Shown in pieces: positions 19,594 to 30,117 of a stretch of DNA of 64,000 bases. Positions within the stretch are counted from its first letter, which is position 1; each line of letters starts with the position of its first letter. Both the position numbers and the translations under genes were made by a program. Origin of the DNA: Bradyrhizobium zhengyangense (GTDB taxonomy: Bacteria > Pseudomonadota > Alphaproteobacteria > Rhizobiales > Xanthobacteraceae); contig NZ_JAKLUA010000003.1 in the NCBI RefSeq assembly GCF_022012435.1, positions 62,001 through 126,000 of the forward strand. The letters are read 5' to 3'. Below the pieces are notes generated by a model. It searched no databases, was not told the origin of the DNA, and was given only the letters and a program-made list of their open reading frames with translations.

Positions 19594-21633
19594 ATGTCCG
19601 GGCGTACCGTGTCGCCGTCGAAGCGCAGCATATTTCCCACCCTCCGATTCCGCGCCAAGATCATCCTCGGCTTTGCCGCGGTGCTGGTGATCTCTGCCGG
19701 CAGCATGGCATTCGCCTATTTCGGCTTCGAGCGGGTTTCATCCGGCGTCGGCTCCTATCGCAGCAGCGTCTCGGAGGCCGATCTCGCGCGCAACATCGAC
19801 CGCGAGCTGCTCGGCTACCGTTCGGCCGTCAAATATTTCGTCGTCACCGGCAAGGAAGACGACGCCAAGGCGGCGCTGGACGCCGAAGCCAGTCTAAAGA
19901 ACGCCATCGACCAGGCCGTCAAGAGTGCCAAGACACCGGCGCGGCAGGACAGCGTCGACAAGCTCGCCAAGGAATTCGCGAATTTTTCCGCGACCTTCGC
20001 CAAGGTCCTCCGCGCCAAGCGCGACAGCGCGCTGCTGGTGCAGAACCAGCTCTCGCGCCAGGCCAATCTGCTGAAATACAAGCTCGATGATATCGGCAAC
20101 AACGCCTCAGATTCCGAAGCGCAGGCGATCGAATTCGGCACCAAGCAGGTCAACGCCCAGTTCCAGACTGCGAGCTCCGCGGCGACCAATTTCGTCCTAA
20201 CGTCCGACCAGTCAATCGCAAGCAGTGCATTGGCGCGGCTGAAATTCGTCGAGAACTCGCTCGGCGCGGTCTATTCCATGGACGACAAGATCGTCGCCGG
20301 CCTGAAGGATGCCAAGACCATCCTCGTTGCCTATCGCGAAGCGCTGGAGAAGCTGATTGCCAACGCCAAGCTGGTCGACGATCTCGTCACCGAGATGAGC
20401 GGCTCGGCGGGTGCGATCTTGCGCGGCGCCTCCGCCCTGAAGGCGGATCTGGTCGCCGAACAGCAGCGGCTGGATGCGGAGTCGGAAGCGACCATCGGAA
20501 AGACCGAGCAACTGGTGCTGATGCTTGCCATCGGCGGCACGCTGTTGGGCGCGGTCCTTGCCTTCCTGCTCGGCACCGGCATCTCGCGTCCGATGATCGC
20601 GATGTGCAAGGCGATGCGTGAGCTTGCCTCGGGCAATTTCGACGTCGTGCTGCCCGGCCTCGGGCGCAAGGACGAGATCGGCGAGATGGCCGGGGCGGTC
20701 GAGGAGTTCAAGGTTCAAGCCGTCGCCAAGGCCGAGCGCGATGCCGCCGCCAGTGAAACCCAGAACAGGGAGCAGGCAGCGAGCCGCCGCGCCGAGCTGA
20801 TCCGCTTTGCCGATGATTTCGAAGCTGCGGTCGGAGCCATCGTGTCCAACGTCTCGGCCTCAGCCGTGCAGCTTGAATCATCCGCGTCCACGCTGACCCG
20901 CACCGCCGAGACCACGCAGGCCCTGTCGAGCCAGGTCGCCGGCGTGTCCGAGCAGGCTTCGAGCAACATGCAGTCGGTTGCGACCGCGACGGAAGAGCTG
21001 TCGGCTTCGGTCGAGGAGATCGGCCGCCAGGTCCGCGATTCCAGCCGCATTGCCGAAGCCGCTGTGGTCCAGGCCAAGGAAACCGATGGCCGGATCGGAA
21101 AACTCTCACACGCGGCCCAGCAGATTGGCGAGGTGGTTAAGCTGATCACTGCGATTGCCGAGCAGACCAATCTTCTGGCGTTGAATGCGACCATCGAGGC
21201 GGCGCGTGCCGGTGAAGCCGGCCGCGGCTTTGCGGTCGTCGCGAGCGAGGTGAAGTCCCTGGCGAGCCAGACGGCCAAGGCGACTGATGAAATTTCGTCG
21301 CACATCACGGGCATGCAGGGTGCGACGGCCGAGTCGGTCGCCGCGATCAAGGAGATCGGTGCGACCATCGGCAAGATCTCGTCGATCTCGACCTCGATTG
21401 CCAGCGCCGTCGAGCAGCAAGGTGCCGCGACCCAGGAGATCGCCCGCAGCGTTCAGAACGTCGCCCAGGGCACCCAGACCGCCGCGACCGATATCGGCCA
21501 GGTCAACCGCGGCGCCGCCGAAACCGGTTCAGCCTCGGAAGAGGTGCTGAACTCGGCAAAGACGCTGTCGTCCGAAAGCACCCGCCTGCGCGCCGAGCTC
21601 GACCGCTTCATGGCGAATATCAGGGCGGCGTAG
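19594..21633 (+). CDS. Methyl-accepting chemotaxis protein (tandem copy 1)
   Basis: About 679 residues. TM1 spans ~25-45 ([23 protein letters not shown]). A mainly helical periplasmic sensor domain of ~245 residues looks like the helical bimodular type, since it has regular ELLxYRxAV and long amphipathic helices. TM2 is [20 protein letters not shown]. Then come HAMP and the cytoplasmic signalling domain with the conserved tip [20 protein letters not shown]. It carries ligand information to CheA/CheW. I set the start at ATG 19594 (ATGTCC), the codon that aligns with the start of the second copy; an ATG at 19582 is in frame. The C-terminal ~350 residues are almost identical to the next gene. 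Confidence 0.92.
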   Translation: MSGRTVSPSKRSIFPTLRFRAKIILGFAAVLVISAGSMAFAYFGFERVSSGVGSYRSSVSEADLARNIDRELLGYRSAVKYFVVTGKEDDAKAALDAEASLKNAIDQAVKSAKTPARQDSVDKLAKEFANFSATFAKVLRAKRDSALLVQNQLSRQANLLKYKLDDIGNNASDSEAQAIEFGTKQVNAQFQTASSAATNFVLTSDQSIASSALARLKFVENSLGAVYSMDDKIVAGLKDAKTILVAYREALEKLIANAKLVDDLVTEMSGSAGAILRGASALKADLVAEQQRLDAESEATIGKTEQLVLMLAIGGTLLGAVLAFLLGTGISRPMIAMCKAMRELASGNFDVVLPGLGRKDEIGEMAGAVEEFKVQAVAKAERDAAASETQNREQAASRRAELIRFADDFEAAVGAIVSNVSASAVQLESSASTLTRTAETTQALSSQVAGVSEQASSNMQSVATATEELSASVEEIGRQVRDSSRIAEAAVVQAKETDGRIGKLSHAAQQIGEVVKLITAIAEQTNLLALNATIEAARAGEAGRGFAVVASEVKSLASQTAKATDEISSHITGMQGATAESVAAIKEIGATIGKISSISTSIASAVEQQGAATQEIARSVQNVAQGTQTAATDIGQVNRGAAETGSASEEVLNSAKTLSSESTRLRAELDRFMANIRAA

Positions 21634-21678
21634 AGCCAGGCCGCCCCGCGACACCTCACCGCAAGTTGCGGTGTGGCA

Positions 21679-21703
21679 AATTTACCGCGGCTTATCCTTT
21701 GCC
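21679..21703 (+). promoter_or_regulatory. Upstream element shared by both chemoreceptor genes (copy 2)
   Basis: AATTTACCGC and the following CTTATCCTTTGCC repeat the element at 19494 with nearly the same distance (97 bases) to the start codon. Confidence 0.45.
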
Positions 21704-21775
21704 ATTTACCGTTGAGTCGGGGAGCGGACTGCTGCCGGGCTGCGCCTGGTTTTCCGCGAATGGAATGGGGTGGGG

Positions 21776-23809
21776 ATGTCCGTCAAGTCGAAGCCGAGCT
21801 CTTTGAGGCTCTTCACCTTGCGTTTTCGTGCAAAGATCATCCTCGGCTTCGTGGCGGTGCTGGCCATCCTCGCCGTCAGCATGGCGTTCGCCTATTTCGG
21901 CTTCGAGCGCATCGCTGGCGCCGTCGCCTCCTACCGGACCAGCGTGGCCGAAGCAGACCTGGCACGGACCATCGACCGCGAGTTGATCAGCTATCAGGGC
22001 CTGACCCGGGCTTACACGCTGACCGGGGCGGCGGATGACGAAACAGCGGCGAAGGCGGCCGAAGAGAATCTGAAGGCGGCGATCGCCAAGTCGATGTCGG
22101 CCACGTCAGGCGCGGCGCGCCGTGAGGAGATCGGCAAGCTCGAAGCCGAATTCCAGCGCTTCACAAAGGTCTTCGGCGAGATCATCACGCTGACCCGGGC
22201 CAACAACAAGATCGCGGCCGATGAGTTGAATGCTGTCGGCAACAAGATCCGCTTCAAGTTCGACGATCTAGCCGATACCGCGGCGCTGGCCGGGCTCGCG
22301 TCGGTCCAGACCACGGCCAAGGACATCACCTCGCAATATCTTGCGGTGTCCACATCGGTCAGCGCCTTCGTTGCCAAGCCGGATCCGAAGACCGCCGACG
22401 GCGTCGTCGCCCGCATCAAGTTCCTGGAGACGCTGCTGGTCTCGATCTACGCCAATGACCAGAAGATCACCGACCGTGTCACCGAGATCGGCAATCTTCT
22501 GAAGCAATACCGCGCATCCTTCGCAAAGCTGTCGGAGAACGTGAAGGTCATCGTCAAGTCGAACGCCGAGATGACCAAGACGGCCGCGTCCATCCTCAAG
22601 CTCTCGGGCGAATTGCGGTCGGACCTGTCGGCCGATCAGCAGCGCATCGAGGCGGGTGCGAATACGACGATCGGGGAAACCGAGCAGCTGATTTTGATGC
22701 TGGCGTTGGGTGGTCTTGCCGTCGGTGCCGCGCTGGCGCTGATGCTCGGCAATGGCATCTCGCGGCCGATGATCGCGATGTGCAAGGCGATGCGTGAGCT
22801 CGCCTCGGGCAATTTCGACGTCGTGCTCCCCGGCCTCGGGCGCAAGGACGAGATTGGCGAGATGGCCGGGGCGGTCGAAGAGTTTAAGGTCCAAGCCGTC
22901 GCCAAGGCCGAGCGCGATGCCGCCGCCAGCGAAGCCCAGAACAGGGAGCAGGCAGCGAGCCGCCGCGGCGAGCTGATCCGCTTTGCCGATGATTTCGAGA
23001 GCGCGGTCGGTGCGATCGTGTCCAACGTCTCGGCCTCAGCCGTGCAGCTTGAATCGTCGGCGTCCACGCTGACGCGCACCGCGGAGACCACGCAGACCCT
23101 GTCGAGCCAGGTCGCCGGCGTTTCCGAGCAGGCTTCGAGCAACATGCAGTCGGTTGCGACCGCGACGGAAGAGCTGTCGGCTTCGGTTGAGGAGATCGGT
23201 CGCCAGGTTCGCGATTCCAGCCGCATTGCCGAGGCGGCCGTGGTCCAGGCCAAGGAAACCGATGGCCGGATCGGAAAACTCTCGCACGCGGCCCAGCAGA
23301 TCGGCGAGGTGGTCAAGCTGATCACTGCGATTGCCGAGCAGACCAATCTTCTGGCGCTGAATGCGACCATCGAGGCGGCGCGTGCCGGTGAAGCCGGCCG
23401 CGGCTTTGCGGTCGTCGCGAGCGAGGTGAAGTCCCTGGCGAGCCAGACGGCCAAGGCGACTGATGAAATTTCCTCGCACATCACGGGCATGCAGGGCGCG
23501 ACGGCCGAGTCGGTCGCCGCGATCAAGGAGATCGGTGCGACCATCGGCAAGATCTCGTCGATCTCGACCTCGATTGCCAGCGCCGTCGAGCAGCAAGGTG
23601 CCGCGACCCAGGAGATCGCCCGTAGCGTTCAGAACGTCGCCCAGGGCACACAGACGGCGGCGACCGACATCGGCCAGGTCAACCGTGGCGCCGCCGAAAC
23701 CGGTTCAGCCTCGGAAGAGGTGCTGAACTCGGCAAAGACGCTGTCGTCCGAAAGCACCCGCCTGCGCGCCGAGCTCGACCGCTTCATGGCGAATATCAGG
23801 GCGGCGTAA
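21776..23809 (+). CDS. Methyl-accepting chemotaxis protein (tandem copy 2)
   Basis: About 677 residues with the same layout as the preceding gene: TM1 near residue 20-40, a helical periplasmic sensor domain, TM2 ([21 protein letters not shown]), HAMP and the signalling domain. The sensor domain has diverged strongly from copy 1 (for example [17 protein letters not shown] against [16 protein letters not shown]). From [21 protein letters not shown] to the last residue the proteins are nearly identical, also at the DNA level. The two receptors should therefore sense different ligands with one shared output. The start is ATG 21776; a GTG at 21770 is in frame. Confidence 0.92.
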   Translation: MSVKSKPSSLRLFTLRFRAKIILGFVAVLAILAVSMAFAYFGFERIAGAVASYRTSVAEADLARTIDRELISYQGLTRAYTLTGAADDETAAKAAEENLKAAIAKSMSATSGAARREEIGKLEAEFQRFTKVFGEIITLTRANNKIAADELNAVGNKIRFKFDDLADTAALAGLASVQTTAKDITSQYLAVSTSVSAFVAKPDPKTADGVVARIKFLETLLVSIYANDQKITDRVTEIGNLLKQYRASFAKLSENVKVIVKSNAEMTKTAASILKLSGELRSDLSADQQRIEAGANTTIGETEQLILMLALGGLAVGAALALMLGNGISRPMIAMCKAMRELASGNFDVVLPGLGRKDEIGEMAGAVEEFKVQAVAKAERDAAASEAQNREQAASRRGELIRFADDFESAVGAIVSNVSASAVQLESSASTLTRTAETTQTLSSQVAGVSEQASSNMQSVATATEELSASVEEIGRQVRDSSRIAEAAVVQAKETDGRIGKLSHAAQQIGEVVKLITAIAEQTNLLALNATIEAARAGEAGRGFAVVASEVKSLASQTAKATDEISSHITGMQGATAESVAAIKEIGATIGKISSISTSIASAVEQQGAATQEIARSVQNVAQGTQTAATDIGQVNRGAAETGSASEEVLNSAKTLSSESTRLRAELDRFMANIRAA

Positions 23810-23855
23810 CTTCGCTACATCTGAAGTCCGCGCCGTTGCATCACCCTCCGCTATC

Positions 23856-23896
23856 GTCCCGGACAAGCGCGCCTCAAGCGCGCGCCGATCCGGGAC
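23856..23896. repeat. REP-like palindromic repeat
   Basis: Arms GTCCCGGA and TCCGGGAC enclose a GCGCGC-containing inner hairpin (AAGCGCGCCT against CAAGCGCGCG). A close relative lies at 58238. It sits just past the stop of the second chemoreceptor. Confidence 0.75.
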
Positions 23897-23987
23897 CCAT
23901 AACCACCGAACTGCACTGTTGCACGAGCTGACAACTCCGAGTCGTCGCGAAACCATTGCTGCGGAGTGTGGTTCCCGGATCGGCGCT

Positions 23988-24359
23988 TCATTCCCTCCCG
24001 AACGCCCGCTTCAGCTCCACCTTCGCCCTCTCCAGCCGCTCACGCTGAGTCTTAGGCAAGGTCTTGCCGGCGCGATTGATGTAGAAACTCAGCATCGACA
24101 GTGCGGAGCGATAAGCGCCGGTCTTGCGGCGCGCGCTGTGCTCGGCCGAGCGCTTCAGCGACGCTGCGATCTTCCTCGGACTTGTGAGTTTGAACACGCC
24201 GCGCTTAAGGTCGAGCGCATCACTCTCTTTCGTCACCCGCTGCGACCACCGCTTTGGCGAGGCGCGCTTTGTGCTCTTGCGGGCGGCGCTGCGCCTCGCG
24301 CTGGTGTTCTTGCGTGCCGTCGTTTTGCGCGAATGTGTCGTCTTTCTGACATTAGCCAT
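23988..24359 (-). CDS. DUF3175 family protein, basic
   Basis: 123 residues. The first ~40 are a run of Lys/Arg/Ser/Thr/Ala (RKTTARKNTSARRSAARKST), histone-like. The DUF3175 core begins at KRWSQRVTKESDALDLKRGVF and runs through SPRKIAASLKRSAEHSARRK and SMLSFYINRAGKTL. The function of the family is unknown; the basic tail suggests nucleic-acid contact. It is read divergently from the MFS gene, with 129 bases between starts. Upstream of its start is AGGAGTTGATGC, a good ribosome binding site. Confidence 0.85.
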   Translation of the reverse strand: MANVRKTTHSRKTTARKNTSARRSAARKSTKRASPKRWSQRVTKESDALDLKRGVFKLTSPRKIAASLKRSAEHSARRKTGAYRSALSMLSFYINRAGKTLPKTQRERLERAKVELKRAFGRE

Positions 24360-24488
24360 GCATCAACTCCTTGCGGCTGCAGCGAAAACGGCCGGCATTC
24401 GACGGCGTTCCTAAGGGAACCGGCAGATGCCGCAGACGTTGTCGCGGGTGGCAGGCAGAATGCCGCACCCCCAAGACCCAGCAGCCCC

Positions 24489-25976
24489 ATGGACTTGCAG
24501 CAAAGCGCAGCGCTGAATGATGGACCTGCAGTCTCGGCGGCGGCCGCAACTGATCGCATCGTCGAGACCAGCATTCCTGCGCGGCTCGATGCGCTTCCCT
24601 GGAGCGGCTTTCACACGCGTGTCGTGCTGGCACTCGGCATCACCTGGATTCTCGACGGGCTCGAGGTGACACTCGCAGGGGCGCTGTCGGGCGCGCTGAA
24701 ACAGAGCCCGACGCTGCGCTTCTCCAATCTCGATCTCGGCGTCGCCAACTCCGCTTATCTCGCCGGCGCCGTGCTCGGCGCGCTCGGGTTTGGTTGGCTA
24801 ACTGACCGCATCGGCCGCAAGAAGCTGTTCTTCATTACGCTCGCACTCTATCTTTCCGCGACGGCCGCGACCGCGCTATCGTGGAATATCGCAAGCTACG
24901 CGCTGTTTCGCTTTCTGACCGGTGCCGGCATCGGCGGCGAATACACCGCGATCAATTCGACCATCCAGGAACTGGTGCCCGCGCGCTATCGCGGCTGGAC
25001 TGATCTGGTCATCAACGGCAGCTTCTGGATCGGCGCGGCGATGGGTGCCGTGGCAGCCATCGTGCTGCTTGACCCCGCGGTGATCGGTCCCGATCTCGGC
25101 TGGCGTCTCGCCTATCTCATTGGCGCCACCATTGGCCTCGTCGTGCTGCTGATGCGGATGTGGATCCCGGAAAGCCCGCGCTGGCTGATGATCCATGGCC
25201 GCCCCGACCATGCGCACGAGATCGTCGACGGCATCGAGCGCTCGGTGATCGGGCATGATCAGGAGGCGAGCCGCGAGAGTTTCCCCAAGCTGCGACTGAA
25301 GATGCGCGATCACACCCCGATCAGCGAAGTCGCGCAGACCCTGTTCGGCACCTATCGCCAGCGCGCGCTGGTTGGCCTGATGCTGATGGTTGCGCAGGCG
25401 TTCTTCTACAATGCGATCTTCTTCACTTTCGCGCTCGTGTTGACTGATTTCTACGACATCCGCGCCGATCACGTCGGCTGGTACCTGCTGCCGTTCGCGG
25501 CCGGCAATTTCCTCGGCCCGCTCCTGCTCGGTCGTCTGTTCGACACGCTCGGCCGCCGAGCCATGATCATGTTCACCTATGGCGTCTCCGGCCTGCTGCT
25601 GGCGGTTTCGGGCTATTTGTTCTCGATCGGCGCGTTGAGCGCGCAGGGACAGACCATCGCCTGGATGGTGATATTCTTCTTTGCCTCGCCCGCGGCGAGC
25701 GCGGCCTATCTCACCGTCAGCGAGACTTTTCCGCTGGAAGTCCGCGCACTGGCGATTGCAGTGTTTTATGCGGTGGGCACCGGCATCGGCGGTGTCATCG
25801 GTCCCGCGCTGTTCGGCGCGCTGATCGATACGGGATCACGCAACAGCGTGTTCGCCGGCTATTTGCTGGGGGCATTCCTGATGATCGCGGCCGCGATCGT
25901 GGCATGGCGCTACGCCATTTCCGCGGAGCGCAAATCGCTCGAACAAATCGCGCGGCCGCTCGCTTCCATGGAGTAG
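24489..25976 (+). CDS. MFS transporter, sugar-porter type
   Basis: 495 residues, twelve predicted membrane helices. Signatures include GWLTDRIGRKKLFF after helix 2, RFLTGAGIGGEYTAINSTIQELVP, PESPRWLMIHGRP before the central loop and GRLFDTLGRRAMIM in the second half. These are sugar-porter/general substrate features; the substrate is unknown. The stop is three bases before the otsB start, so the three genes MFS-otsB-otsA are likely one unit. That links transport with trehalose synthesis, perhaps export or uptake of an osmolyte or sugar. The start at 24489 has no strong ribosome binding site; the open frame upstream is antisense to the DUF3175 gene. Confidence 0.87.
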   Translation: MDLQQSAALNDGPAVSAAAATDRIVETSIPARLDALPWSGFHTRVVLALGITWILDGLEVTLAGALSGALKQSPTLRFSNLDLGVANSAYLAGAVLGALGFGWLTDRIGRKKLFFITLALYLSATAATALSWNIASYALFRFLTGAGIGGEYTAINSTIQELVPARYRGWTDLVINGSFWIGAAMGAVAAIVLLDPAVIGPDLGWRLAYLIGATIGLVVLLMRMWIPESPRWLMIHGRPDHAHEIVDGIERSVIGHDQEASRESFPKLRLKMRDHTPISEVAQTLFGTYRQRALVGLMLMVAQAFFYNAIFFTFALVLTDFYDIRADHVGWYLLPFAAGNFLGPLLLGRLFDTLGRRAMIMFTYGVSGLLLAVSGYLFSIGALSAQGQTIAWMVIFFFASPAASAAYLTVSETFPLEVRALAIAVFYAVGTGIGGVIGPALFGALIDTGSRNSVFAGYLLGAFLMIAAAIVAWRYAISAERKSLEQIARPLASME

Positions 25977-25979
25977 ACT

Positions 25980-26801
25980 ATGACATCTGAACTTGCTGAA
26001 CTGGACCAGAAGCGCGCCATGCCTGACGAAGAAGCGCCCGACGCCGTACCTGTGCCGCATGCGCTCGTGCCGCATCTCGGCGAGACCGCGATCCTGCTCG
26101 ACATCGACGGCACGCTGCTGGATCTGATGCCGACGCCGCGTGAGGTGTGGGTGCCGCCAGGCCTGTCGGAGACGCTGAATCGCCTGACGGAACGCACATC
26201 CGGCGCACTGGCTATGGTCAGCGGCCGCTCGCTCAACGACATCGACCTGATCTTCGCGCCCGACGTGTTTCGCGCCGTGGCCGGCCACGGCGCGGAGATG
26301 CGGCTGTCGGTGGACAACGAGGCCGACGATGTGCACGCGCCGCCGATGGACAAGGAGCTGAAGCGGCGCCTGGCTGCGATCGCAAAGCTGAGCCCCGGTA
26401 TCCTGCTCGAGGACAAGGGCTATTCGCTGGCGCTGCATTATCGCCTCGCGCCGCATGCGGAGAAGGCGATCTATGAAGCCGTCTCGCTGATCCGCGCCGA
26501 TCTGCCTAATGCGCCGATCGAGGTGCTGCCCGGCAAGTTCGTCTGCGAAATCAAGCATTCCGGCTTCACCAAGGCGACCGGCGTGCGCGAACTGATGAAG
26601 CATGAACCGTTCAGGGGACGCCGCCCGATCTTCATCGGCGACGATGTCACCGACGAAACCGTGTTCGCAATCATGCCGGACATGAACGGACTCTCTTTCT
26701 CGGTGGGTCGTCGTGCCATCGGCGTCAACGGTCACTTCGATGCGCCGAACGACGTGCGGGCATTCCTTGCGCGTCTGCTCGACGACACAAGGCTGGAGTA
26801 A
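25980..26801 (+). CDS. otsB: Trehalose-6-phosphate phosphatase
   Basis: 273 residues of the HAD superfamily. Motif I is LLDIDGTLLDLMPTP (D41, D43), motif II is the Ser in AMVSGRSLND and the last Asp cluster is FIGDDVTDETVF. The family signature VLPGKFVCEIKHSGFTKATGV is also present. It removes phosphate from trehalose-6-phosphate, the second step of the OtsAB pathway in the cytoplasm. It follows the MFS gene by three bases and precedes otsA by 225 bases. Confidence 0.95.
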   Translation: MTSELAELDQKRAMPDEEAPDAVPVPHALVPHLGETAILLDIDGTLLDLMPTPREVWVPPGLSETLNRLTERTSGALAMVSGRSLNDIDLIFAPDVFRAVAGHGAEMRLSVDNEADDVHAPPMDKELKRRLAAIAKLSPGILLEDKGYSLALHYRLAPHAEKAIYEAVSLIRADLPNAPIEVLPGKFVCEIKHSGFTKATGVRELMKHEPFRGRRPIFIGDDVTDETVFAIMPDMNGLSFSVGRRAIGVNGHFDAPNDVRAFLARLLDDTRLE

Positions 26802-27026
26802 GGCAGCGTCACGCGAGAGCCGTATTGTCGCGCGCGCTGTTCCATAGCGCGCGCTGCTTCTGCTGACGAAAATCGCCCTTTCCCAAATGAAAACGCCGGG
26901 TTCCCTCGAAGTAAACGGGTTCCAACGCGCACGCCTGACTTTGGTTTCATTTCGTAGAAATGATGACAGGAACCATATTGATGAACGGCAGTTAAACGGG
27001 GTGGAATGAACAGGAGGGGACGACCT

Positions 27027-28490
27027 GTGAACTTAGTTGTCGTTTCAAATCGAGTTGCGCGCGGCAAACCCAACGAGCCCATGACGGGCGGCCTCGCAGC
27101 GGCATTGCTTCCCGTTGTCGAGCATTCGGGCGCTATCTGGGTTGGCTCCTCCGGCCGCGTGCGAGACGGCCATCAGAAAGAGCCCTTCGCAGAGATTGAG
27201 GCGCTGGGCTCGGGCGCGATCGCAACGCTGGACCTGCCGGCGGCGCATTATGGCGGCTATTACGAAGGCTTCGCCAATTCGGCCTTGTGGCCGGCGCTGC
27301 ATTCGCGCAGCGATCTGATCCGCGTCTCGCGCGACGACTATGTCAGCTATCGCGAGGTCAACGCGTTCATGGCGCGGGCCCTGATGCGCTTTCGCAAGAA
27401 CAAGACGGCGTTCTGGGTGCAGGACTATCATTTCCTCGCGCTCGGCGCGGAGTTGCGCGATCTCGGCGTCGATGATCCCATCGGCTTCTTCCTGCACACG
27501 CCGTGGCCGGTCGTTGCGGTAATGCAAGGCGTGCCCAATCATCGCGAACTGATCACGGCGATGCTGGCGTATGATCTGCTCGGCTTTCAGACCGAGGGTG
27601 ATTGCCAGAATTTTCTCGGCTATGCTGGCGGCGAGCTCGGCCTCATCATCGAGGACGGCGTCGTGCTCTCGCAGTACGGCCGCACACGCTGCGAGGTGTT
27701 TCCGATCGGCATCGATGCGGAGAAATTCGCAGCCTATGCCGCGAAATCGGCCTCGCATCCTGACGTCTCGCGTCTGCGCCGCAGCCTCAACGGCGAGCGG
27801 CTCGCGATTGGCGTCGACCGGCTCGACTATTCCAAGGGGCTGGTCAACCGCATCAGCGCGTTCGACCGGCTCTGGACGGAGCAGCCGCAGTTTGCGCGCA
27901 GCATCTCGCTGCTCCAGATCGCCAATCCATCGCGCGGCGGCATTGAAGCGTATGGCAATCTCCAGAACGAGGTCGCCCGCCTTGTCACCGACGTCAATGG
28001 TCGCCATGGCGAGGTCGACTGGACGCCGATCCGCTATCTCAACAAGGGCTTTAGCCAGGCCGTGCTTGCCGGCCTCTACCGTACCGCGCAGGTCGGCGTG
28101 GTGACGCCGCTGCATGACGGCATGAATCTTGTCGCCAAGGAATATGTCGCCGCGCAGAATCCGGCCGATCCCGGCGTGCTGGTGCTGTCGAAATTCGCCG
28201 GTGCCGCCAACGAGCTCGAGACCGCGCTGCTGGTCAATCCTCACGACATTGACGGCATGGCGCGTGCGATCGCGGTCGCCGCGGCGATGCCGCTTACCGA
28301 GCGCAAGATGCGCTGGGATGCGATGATGAAGAAATTGCGTGGCCACACCATCCAGCAATGGTCGTCCGATTTCGTTGCCGAGTTGGAGAAGTGCCGCACC
28401 GAGAAGGTGGCAGCCGCGCCGCTCGCGGCGCAACCGCCGCAAGCGCTACGTTGGCTGAAATCTGCGATCTCGGGTGTGCGGTTGATCTAA
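27027..28490 (+). CDS. otsA: Trehalose-6-phosphate synthase
   Basis: 487 residues of glycosyltransferase family 20, making trehalose-6-phosphate from UDP-glucose and glucose-6-phosphate. Seen are [12 protein letters not shown] at the N-terminus, [26 protein letters not shown] and [15 protein letters not shown], which cover both substrate sites. I use the GTG at 27027 because AGGAGGGG lies at the right distance before it; the ATG at 27006 would place that ribosome binding site inside the gene. It works with otsB upstream. A second GT20 protein of a very different build is encoded at 33613. Confidence 0.95.
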   Translation: MNLVVVSNRVARGKPNEPMTGGLAAALLPVVEHSGAIWVGSSGRVRDGHQKEPFAEIEALGSGAIATLDLPAAHYGGYYEGFANSALWPALHSRSDLIRVSRDDYVSYREVNAFMARALMRFRKNKTAFWVQDYHFLALGAELRDLGVDDPIGFFLHTPWPVVAVMQGVPNHRELITAMLAYDLLGFQTEGDCQNFLGYAGGELGLIIEDGVVLSQYGRTRCEVFPIGIDAEKFAAYAAKSASHPDVSRLRRSLNGERLAIGVDRLDYSKGLVNRISAFDRLWTEQPQFARSISLLQIANPSRGGIEAYGNLQNEVARLVTDVNGRHGEVDWTPIRYLNKGFSQAVLAGLYRTAQVGVVTPLHDGMNLVAKEYVAAQNPADPGVLVLSKFAGAANELETALLVNPHDIDGMARAIAVAAAMPLTERKMRWDAMMKKLRGHTIQQWSSDFVAELEKCRTEKVAAAPLAAQPPQALRWLKSAISGVRLI

Positions 28491-28542
28491 GAGAGCTTGA
28501 TCGATCTTGCCGCCGCCCGCGCGCGGGGAGGGCAAGCGGGCC

Positions 28543-28884
28543 TCAATAGCAATACGACACGCCGTCCAGGATCGCGCATTGCCGCTTGTTAGGCGCGTTC
28601 GGATCATCCATCGGCACCACGCCCTTGCCCTGGCCGACAAACACGCCGGGCCCGACATGTACTGAGCTCCTGTTGCCGATGATAACGCTCTGGTGGGGCG
28701 TCGAGCTGGAGCGGGTTCCGTCCGGCCAGAGGATGGTATCTCCAGAGAGCACACCGCGCCGCCCGTCGTCGCAGGTCACATCGACGCCCTGCCTGCTGCA
28801 GGCCTGCGCCTTGGCGGACCCGGAGAAGGCGACGCCAAGGGCCGAAATCAGGCCGAGCATGGCGATGGTTTTGCGGATGGTCAT
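28543..28884 (-). CDS. Small exported protein of unknown function
   Basis: 113 residues from ATG 28884 (GGGGACCCC ahead; another ATG at 28914 is in frame). A clear Sec signal peptide (TIAMLGLISALGVAFSGSAKA) is followed by a mature part with four Cys (ACSRQGVDVTCDDGRRG and QCAILDGVSYCY) that could form two disulfides. The middle part reads LWPDGTRSSSTPHQSVIIGN. I do not recognise a family. It stands alone, convergent with otsA. Confidence 0.7.
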   Translation of the reverse strand: MTIRKTIAMLGLISALGVAFSGSAKAQACSRQGVDVTCDDGRRGVLSGDTILWPDGTRSSSTPHQSVIIGNRSSVHVGPGVFVGQGKGVVPMDDPNAPNKRQCAILDGVSYCY

Positions 28885-29079
28885 GGGGTCCCCGGGTGTG
28901 TTTGGCGGTTTCAAGGGAATCGTCGCACCAAACCCGCGCCTGGTTCAACCTGAGGAGGTTCCAGGCGATCGCGCGGCGCGATATATTCTCTCGCAAAAAC
29001 AATAAGTTGCGGAAAAATCCTCCGATTGCCCCGCGATCTCTTGCAAAATCACCGGCGCCCCTTCAAGAGAGGGCGCTCC

Positions 29080-29169
29080 GGAGAGATGGCCGAGTGGCTT
29101 AAGGCGCACGCTTGGAAAGCGTGTGTGCGGGAAACCGTACCGTGGGTTCGAATCCCACTCTCTCCGCCA
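29080..29169 (+). tRNA. tRNA-Ser (anticodon GGA)
   Basis: The acceptor stem GGAGAGA pairs with TCTCTCC. The anticodon stem CACGC/GCGTG frames the loop TTGGAAA with anticodon GGA. A long variable arm (GTGCGGGAAACCGTAC) marks a class II serine tRNA. The T arm has GGTTCGAATCC, and CCA is encoded at 29167-29169. Its 3' end is a candidate integration site (see the repeat entries). Confidence 0.95.
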
Positions 29170-29179
29170 TTTGCTCGAT
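29156..29179. repeat. Candidate attachment site (left), overlapping tRNA-Ser 3' end
   Basis: CACTCTCTCCGCC followed by ATTTGCTCGAT at the tRNA 3' end is matched at 39502-39525 by CACTCTCTCCGCC followed by TTTTGCGCGAT. That is 22 of 24 positions, including the acceptor stem and CC of the CCA end. This is the expected footprint of an element inserted at a tRNA gene. Confidence 0.5.
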
Positions 29180-29346
29180 CTTATGCGCCAAACGACGATT
29201 TCTCGCGCTCGGCTAACTGTGCTGAGTGCGTGCTAATGGTTATCATACGAATTTTATGTGATGATCTCCGTTGCGGTCCTTGCTGCTCTGTTTTCACGCC
29301 GATGACGAACAGTCCTCATGAGATGTCGTTTGCCGGCGCATCTTGA

Positions 29347-29580
29347 TCAGACGTCCAGCGCCTCTTGGATTGCTTCATATATGTCGTCCGCCGTCCCTTC
29401 GATCTTGCAATCGGCCCAGGCTTGGTAGGCCCGGGCATAAACCAGCTTTTCGGCATCCGGATCGCTCATCGAGACAGTCTCGTCACCGGATTCGCTCAAA
29501 GTAAGTGCCTTCACTTCCATGGCGATCGCGGTGATTAACCTCACGCGACCATCATGCTCGTCGAAAACATTCGCGGCCAT
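29347..29580 (-). CDS. Small acidic protein of unknown function
   Basis: 77 residues, rich in Asp, Glu and Ala (MAANVFDEHDGRVRLITAIA, then DPDAEKLVYARAYQAWADC and DDIYEAIQEALDV), probably helical. The start at 29580 has GGGGAGAGGCG ahead. I know no family. It is the first gene after the tRNA inside the suspected island. Confidence 0.5.
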   Translation of the reverse strand: MAANVFDEHDGRVRLITAIAMEVKALTLSESGDETVSMSDPDAEKLVYARAYQAWADCKIEGTADDIYEAIQEALDV

Positions 29581-30117
29581 GAGCGCCTCTCCCCGTTCTA
29601 CCTGACGAATTACTGCAGATGATGCGCACCGAAAATTATCGGCGCCAGCTCATTCGTACATTTGCAAACTACGACCGCGGCTCGTGCGGTTGTCCCTTTG
29701 GCCGCTCTCTCTTGCATATGAAGCAGACCGAGCGTGTTACCTGAACTCCGTTGATGGCTAAGCGTTCGTGGACGTGCGGAGTCCTCGTCGTACAGAACTC
29801 GCAATATGCGCGCGGCAACCGCAATGCAATTTCTCTTGAAGTGTCCAAGAATCGCCCCCGCGCATAACAATTCACTTCGCTCACACTCAGGGCAACTTTG
29901 AAAGACGGCCGATTCGCGGGGCCGTACGTTTTCGTACCGAGTTTGTACGCGACGGTCGTTCGGCAACGCAAAGCACGGACGCTTGCTGCGGCAAGACCAG
30001 GCGAGCGGCCAGTGTGACCGGACGCGTCCCGTCTGGAAGAATCGATCGGCACGATACTGAAAATCGGTACCCGGCATGTCGACGACGCCAAGCGATCCGG
30101 CAGCCAGCGCGTCTGCT
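29581..30117. other. Stretch without a recognisable gene
   Basis: About 540 bases. Two overlapping minus-strand open frames of 155 and 150 codons cross it but show no domain and no convincing start. The DNA is less GC-rich by eye than the flanks. I see no clear promoter, repeat or terminator. Confidence 0.5.

Noticed and set aside
23919..24488. A 190-codon N-terminal extension of the MFS transporter
   Set aside because: It overlaps the DUF3175 gene on the other strand and is rich in Arg and Cys without any membrane or family pattern.
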